This document shows, in pieces, positions 4,809 through 7,302 of a DNA stretch of 7,302 nucleotides. The position numbers and the translations under genes were made by a program. Where the stretch lies: contig CAYTOJ010000100.1 in NCBI GenBank assembly GCA_964439415.1, positions 1-7,302 on the forward strand, in the 5' to 3' direction. Numbering within the stretch: position 1 is the first letter of the stretch; every line of letters starts with the position of its first letter. The notes below the pieces were generated by a model that was not told where the DNA came from, made no database searches, and was given only the letters and a program-made list of their open reading frames with translations. This stretch comes from CAYTOJ01 sp964439415 (lineage in GTDB: Bacteria > Pseudomonadota > Alphaproteobacteria > Rickettsiales > CAZAGG01).

Positions 4809-4945
4809 GGGGGTTCCACCCCCTGCAACCCCAGCGCTACGCGCCGTCCTCGCTCCAACCTGCGCCAAGGCTCCGGCTGGCAAGTCGCTCGCCCATACCA
4901 ATTCGTTGTCATGTTTTTGTCTCTATATTGATTGCGAATTGGTAT
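4809..4945. repeat. Palindrome-rich repeat patch between plsY and dprA
   Basis: The 166-base spacer has two clear dyads. GGGGGT-TCC-ACCCCC spans 4809-4823. ATACCAATTCG (4895-4905) is an exact inverted repeat of CGAATTGGTAT (4935-4945), the latter touching the plsY stop codon. Between them is G+C-rich sequence unlike the flanking genes, which can be read as a 61-codon frame but has the Arg/Gly/Pro-heavy look of translated repeat DNA. It is probably a degenerate intergenic mobile repeat. It separates plsY from dprA, which are usually closer, and may weaken their co-transcription. No T-tract follows the stems. Confidence 0.5.
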
Positions 4946-5547
4946 CATTCCTGCTTCTGGTCTTTCAGGTTTAAAGAATGCTCCTGCCCGGTTAATATCC
5001 GCTGAATGTTGGATTTATGCTTCAGCAGAATCAGCAGGGATATGATTATCATGAATATACCCGGTCTGAGGCCATAAATAAGCATTGCGAAGATGGGTGC
5101 AGCCATAGCGGCCAGAACTGAAGCAAGGGAGACCATTTTGTATACGCCAAAAACCAGCCCCCAGACGGATATAACCAGAAGTGCCAGTAACGGCATCAGT
5201 GCCAGTATTACGCCAAAGGTAGTCGCCACGCCTTTACCGCCTTTAAATTTGAGCCAGACCGGGAAAATATGCCCACAAACGGCGGCCAGGCCGCATAAGT
5301 ATGGCCATATATCCCCCAGTGAAAAGTATCTTGCGGCGAGCCATACGGGCAGGAAACCCTTGGCTGAGTCCAGAAGCAATGTCAGGATACCTAAATTTCT
5401 GCCGCCACTGCGGAAAACATTGGTTGCACCGATATTGCCGGAGCCCATCTTGCGCACATCGCCAATTCCTTTAGCACGGGCAAGCATATAACCAAAGGGC
5501 AGGCTGCCTATGAAATACGCCAGCAGTAAAAAAGCAATGCCATCCAT
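4945..5547 (-). CDS. plsY: Glycerol-3-phosphate acyltransferase PlsY (acyl-phosphate dependent)
   Basis: PlsY transfers an acyl group from acyl-phosphate (made by PlsX) to glycerol-3-phosphate, giving lysophosphatidic acid, the first membrane step of phospholipid synthesis. The protein has 200 residues, a typical length, with about six or seven hydrophobic segments. The conserved cytoplasmic-loop motifs are all present: GSLPFG (14-19), GSGNIGATNVFR (35-46), DSAKG (60-64), GHIFPVWLKFKGGKGVAT (92-109), and HKSNIQRILTGQE (177-189). The C-terminal tail is short and charged. The start ATG 5547 fits the family N-terminus, although no good Shine-Dalgarno sequence precedes it. It is divergent from the DUF3108-type gene, with 101 bases between the two start codons, and is followed by dprA across a repeat patch. 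The stop codon overlaps one arm of that patch's palindrome by one base. Confidence 0.96.
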   Translation of the reverse strand: MDGIAFLLLAYFIGSLPFGYMLARAKGIGDVRKMGSGNIGATNVFRSGGRNLGILTLLLDSAKGFLPVWLAARYFSLGDIWPYLCGLAAVCGHIFPVWLKFKGGKGVATTFGVILALMPLLALLVISVWGLVFGVYKMVSLASVLAAMAAPIFAMLIYGLRPGIFMIIISLLILLKHKSNIQRILTGQEHSLNLKDQKQE

Positions 5548-5554
5548 ACAGGAT

Positions 5555-5584
5555 TTGAATTTTGTTGATTTTCCAGCATACTAT
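5555..5584 (+). promoter_or_regulatory. Candidate promoter for the DUF3108-type gene
   Basis: TTGAAT (5555-5560) and TACTAT (5579-5584) are separated by 18 bases and lie 64 bases upstream of the ATG at 5649, in the divergent plsY spacer. This is a pattern match only; the divergent plsY promoter must overlap this region. Confidence 0.3.
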
Positions 5585-5648
5585 CACTGCATTTTGTGGC
5601 GCGTCTATGTTAAACTTGCTGGCAGATAATGCTGTGGAGAAGATATAT

Positions 5649-6455
5649 ATGTCGGGAATTAAATTCTTGCCTGTGCTGCTTTTGGTCATACTGATTCAGC
5701 CAGCATCAGTTGCAGTGGCTGCGCCTGTGAATCAGGTACTGCTTTATGAAGCGCACTGGAGCGGTGCGCATGTTGGCAGAATGGCGGTGGCAGTGAAGCT
5801 TGATGATTCTGCTTATGACATGAAAGTTGAAATGCGCTCCCTGGGTATTGCCAAAGCTGCGGGAAAGTTTGTAAGCACTGCAAACGGTAAAGGCGTTATA
5901 CAGAAAAGCGGTTCGCCGGGTTTAGGCGAATACGCTTCACACACACAGCTACGCAAGCAGATTAAAGATGTAACTATTGCATATGATGCTAAAGGCAAAC
6001 TTGTTTCAGATACGGTAATTCCGCCTGACAAGCGCGAGAAACGCCCGGCTGTGGATGTAGCTTTAAAGACAGATACGCTGAATCCTTTAACTGCGATTAT
6101 TGCGGCGAGGGTCAAAATTGCCGCAGGTGCTAAAGAGTTTGAGCTTCCGCTATATGATGGCCGCAGGCGTTCAAAACTGGAATTTAAAGTGCTGGGAATG
6201 CGGGATATGAAAAACGTGAACGGCAGTAGCGGCCAGCTTATGCTTGTCACGATGCGCCGCCTGGCCGTGGCTGGCTATACCGGGAATGAGCTTAAACGAA
6301 TTAAAAATGAGGAACCGCTGATTAAGGGGTATCTTGACCCCACCACGCTGATACCGCACTACGTTGAAGGTATAGCAATACTTGGCAGCGCTACCGCCAC
6401 TTTAAAAACGACCTGCTCCAGCTTTACTGAGTGCCAGCAGAAATTGGGGGATTAG
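5649..6455 (+). CDS. Exported DUF3108-family protein
   Basis: The start is ATG 5649, preceded by GGAGA with 8 bases of spacing; the frame is open from 5562 but the upstream ATGs lack such a site. The protein has 268 residues. Residues 1-25 are a signal peptide (MSGIKF, hydrophobic core, VAVAAP), so it is periplasmic or envelope-associated. The family pattern is visible: LLYEAHWSGAHVG near the N-terminus (31-43), LNPLTAIIAARVKIAAG at 144-160, the hallmark LYDGRRRSKLEFKVLG at 168-183, and PHYVEGIAILGSATATL at 236-252, consistent with a mostly beta, clamshell-like lipid- or ligand-binding fold. Cys256 and Cys262 near the C-terminus could form a small disulfide loop. The biochemical role of the family is not established. 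It is convergent with the prepilin gene 33 bases downstream; a weak stem (6462-6467 with 6477-6483) lies between them. Confidence 0.82.
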   Translation: MSGIKFLPVLLLVILIQPASVAVAAPVNQVLLYEAHWSGAHVGRMAVAVKLDDSAYDMKVEMRSLGIAKAAGKFVSTANGKGVIQKSGSPGLGEYASHTQLRKQIKDVTIAYDAKGKLVSDTVIPPDKREKRPAVDVALKTDTLNPLTAIIAARVKIAAGAKEFELPLYDGRRRSKLEFKVLGMRDMKNVNGSSGQLMLVTMRRLAVAGYTGNELKRIKNEEPLIKGYLDPTTLIPHYVEGIAILGSATATLKTTCSSFTECQQKLGD

Positions 6456-6488
6456 AGAGTTTCAGCCTATATGCATGGCTTGAGCCGT

Positions 6489-7302
6489 TTACCAGTCTGT
6501 CAGAAAAGCGAGCCTGCAAGCAATACTATCATTGGTTATATAATAAGTGGAAGAGGCGGGTGAAGTTCTTGAACTGCCGGAGGTTGAGCATGTTCCTATA
6601 TCAGCCCCGTAGGATAAAACCTTCCCGGCTCCGGGAATGCCATCATCAACCTTTTTGTCTATATTGTATGCATCTACTGGCTTTAGTGTTGGGTCATATG
6701 GCGTGCTAGCGGTTGTCTCCTTCCCTAAGCGTATTATATTTCCGTATGCACCGGTATACGAATGACCATCATCAGATGTTATTTTCGCTACCCAATCAAA
6801 GCTATAACCTGCTTTTGCTATTGCTTTGGAGCCAGGTGTATTTATTCCAATTTGCGAATGATGTACGCCACCGGAACCAGCGAGACCAGAGTAACTGCCA
6901 GGGTATAAACCGGCGGCGGCCATCTGCTTCCATGCAGCAAACATCTCTCCCGCCCCACCTGCGGCTGATGCATATAGTATCATCTCATCACCATTGCCGT
7001 TGGTCTCGCCCGATAAATATGTGGAGATGTTATAGCAATCCCCGGGGATGCAGTTGTATTTGAGATAAAAGGTATTCATAGCGGTTATTATCTGTTCCCG
7101 CTCACTGATTATTTTATTAAGTTTAGCCGCTTTTATAAGGTCAGCCCCGGCAAGAATTCCACCAACCAGCAAACCAATAATAACCAGAACTATAGAGAGT
7201 TCCACCAGCGTAAAACCAGCATTTTTGCCCTTGACAGCACCTAAAAGCCCGTCAGCCTGAGTGCTGAGTGCTGAGTGCTGAGTGCTGAGTGCTGAGTGCT
7301 GA
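6489..7302 (-). CDS. Type II secretion / type IV pilus prepilin-like protein (5' end beyond window)
   Basis: The frame is open from the window edge to TAA at 6491-6489. The key motif KNAG|FTLVELSIVLVIIGLLVGG begins at about 7226. It is a class-III signal with cleavage after Gly, Phe at +1 and Glu at +5, followed by a hydrophobic helix of about 20 residues, so the protein is processed by prepilin peptidase and methylated. An in-frame GTG at 7205 encodes a Val inside this motif and cannot be the true start. The mature protein of about 242 residues then has the pseudopilin pattern FYLKYNCIPGDCYN, a GNGDE stretch, and EMFAAWKQMAAAGLYPGSYSG. Two cysteine pairs (in NCIPGDC, and in GTC plus IAC near the C-terminus) could form disulfides. 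The leader before the motif is encoded by a 7-bp tandem repeat, so its real start codon is off-window. The prepilin is convergent with the DUF3108 gene. Whether it is a major pilin or a minor pseudopilin cannot be decided. Confidence 0.88.
   Translation of the reverse strand, partial: QHSALSTQHSALSTQADGLLGAVKGKNAGFTLVELSIVLVIIGLLVGGILAGADLIKAAKLNKIISEREQIITAMNTFYLKYNCIPGDCYNISTYLSGETNGNGDEMILYASAAGGAGEMFAAWKQMAAAGLYPGSYSGLAGSGGVHHSQIGINTPGSKAIAKAGYSFDWVAKITSDDGHSYTGAYGNIIRLGKETTASTPYDPTLKPVDAYNIDKKVDDGIPGAGKVLSYGADIGTCSTSGSSRTSPASSTYYITNDSIACRLAFLTDW
7257..7302. repeat. Heptanucleotide tandem repeat (GTGCTGA)n within prepilin leader
   Basis: CTGA (7257-7260) followed by six perfect GTGCTGA units reaches the last base of the window, so the true copy number is unknown. 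On the minus strand it is read in frame with the prepilin as repeating Ser-Ala-Leu-Ser-Thr-Gln-His. Seven is not a multiple of three, so gain or loss of one unit would shift the reading frame relative to any start codon upstream. Confidence 0.92.

Noticed and set aside
4763..4948. 61-codon minus-strand open frame between plsY and dprA
   Set aside because: It overlaps both gene ends, lies over palindromic repeat DNA, has Arg/Pro/Gly-heavy composition and no ribosome-binding site.
1..7302. tRNA or rRNA genes
   Set aside because: No T-loop-like GGTTCGAATCC motif or rRNA landmark was found on either strand by eye.

Overview
The window looks like a piece of an alphaproteobacterial chromosome with moderate base composition, probably from an uncultured or host-associated lineage. 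Three things suggest this. plsY followed by dprA on the same strand is a gene order known from many Alphaproteobacteria. The prepilin-like protein and the INPLQ / glycine-zipper protein resemble alphaproteobacterial families as I remember them. The intergenic spaces are crowded with palindromic repeats, which is common in such genomes. The taxonomic placement is inference from memory; no search was run.

Layout. Positions 1-1015 hold two very small minus-strand genes. One encodes a 57-residue disordered, charged protein behind a near-perfect Shine-Dalgarno sequence (35-208). The other encodes an 81-residue secreted two-cysteine protein (454-699) with its own intrinsic terminator and a hairpin-rich leader. 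Positions 1016-1259 are a MITE-like element with 19-bp terminal inverted repeats and an imperfect 8-bp target duplication. Positions 1279-2862 carry three minus-strand hypothetical genes, the last two in an apparent operon. Positions 2986-3333 are a complete dihydroneopterin aldolase (folB) behind a strongly structured leader. Positions 3618-5547 carry dprA and plsY, separated by a repeat-filled spacer. On the plus strand, 5649-6455 encodes an exported DUF3108-type protein, divergent from plsY. The right edge (6489-7302) is a minus-strand type II/IV prepilin-like gene, convergent with the DUF3108 gene. Its leader region is a heptanucleotide tandem repeat that runs off the window.

The most unusual signal is a composite palindromic element present twice in opposite orientations (311-430 and 3332-3475). 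Both copies share a nearly identical 41-42 bp core built on GCGCATGG...CCATGCGC. In each copy the core has a long hairpin on both sides, but the flanking hairpins have unrelated sequences in the two copies. In copy 1 one flanking hairpin is the intrinsic terminator of the small secreted-protein gene. In copy 2 the equivalent hairpin is a perfect 16-bp stem covering the likely ribosome-binding site and start codon of folB. A conserved sequence core with conserved architecture but non-conserved flanking stems is what I would check first. The second candidate is the 7-bp tandem repeat in the prepilin leader, which is read in frame and could work as a phase-variation switch.

The genes do not form one pathway. 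FolB makes folate precursors, PlsY makes lysophosphatidate for membranes, DprA handles incoming single-stranded DNA, and the prepilin belongs to a pilus or secretion apparatus. No tRNA, rRNA, CRISPR array or transposase gene was seen.
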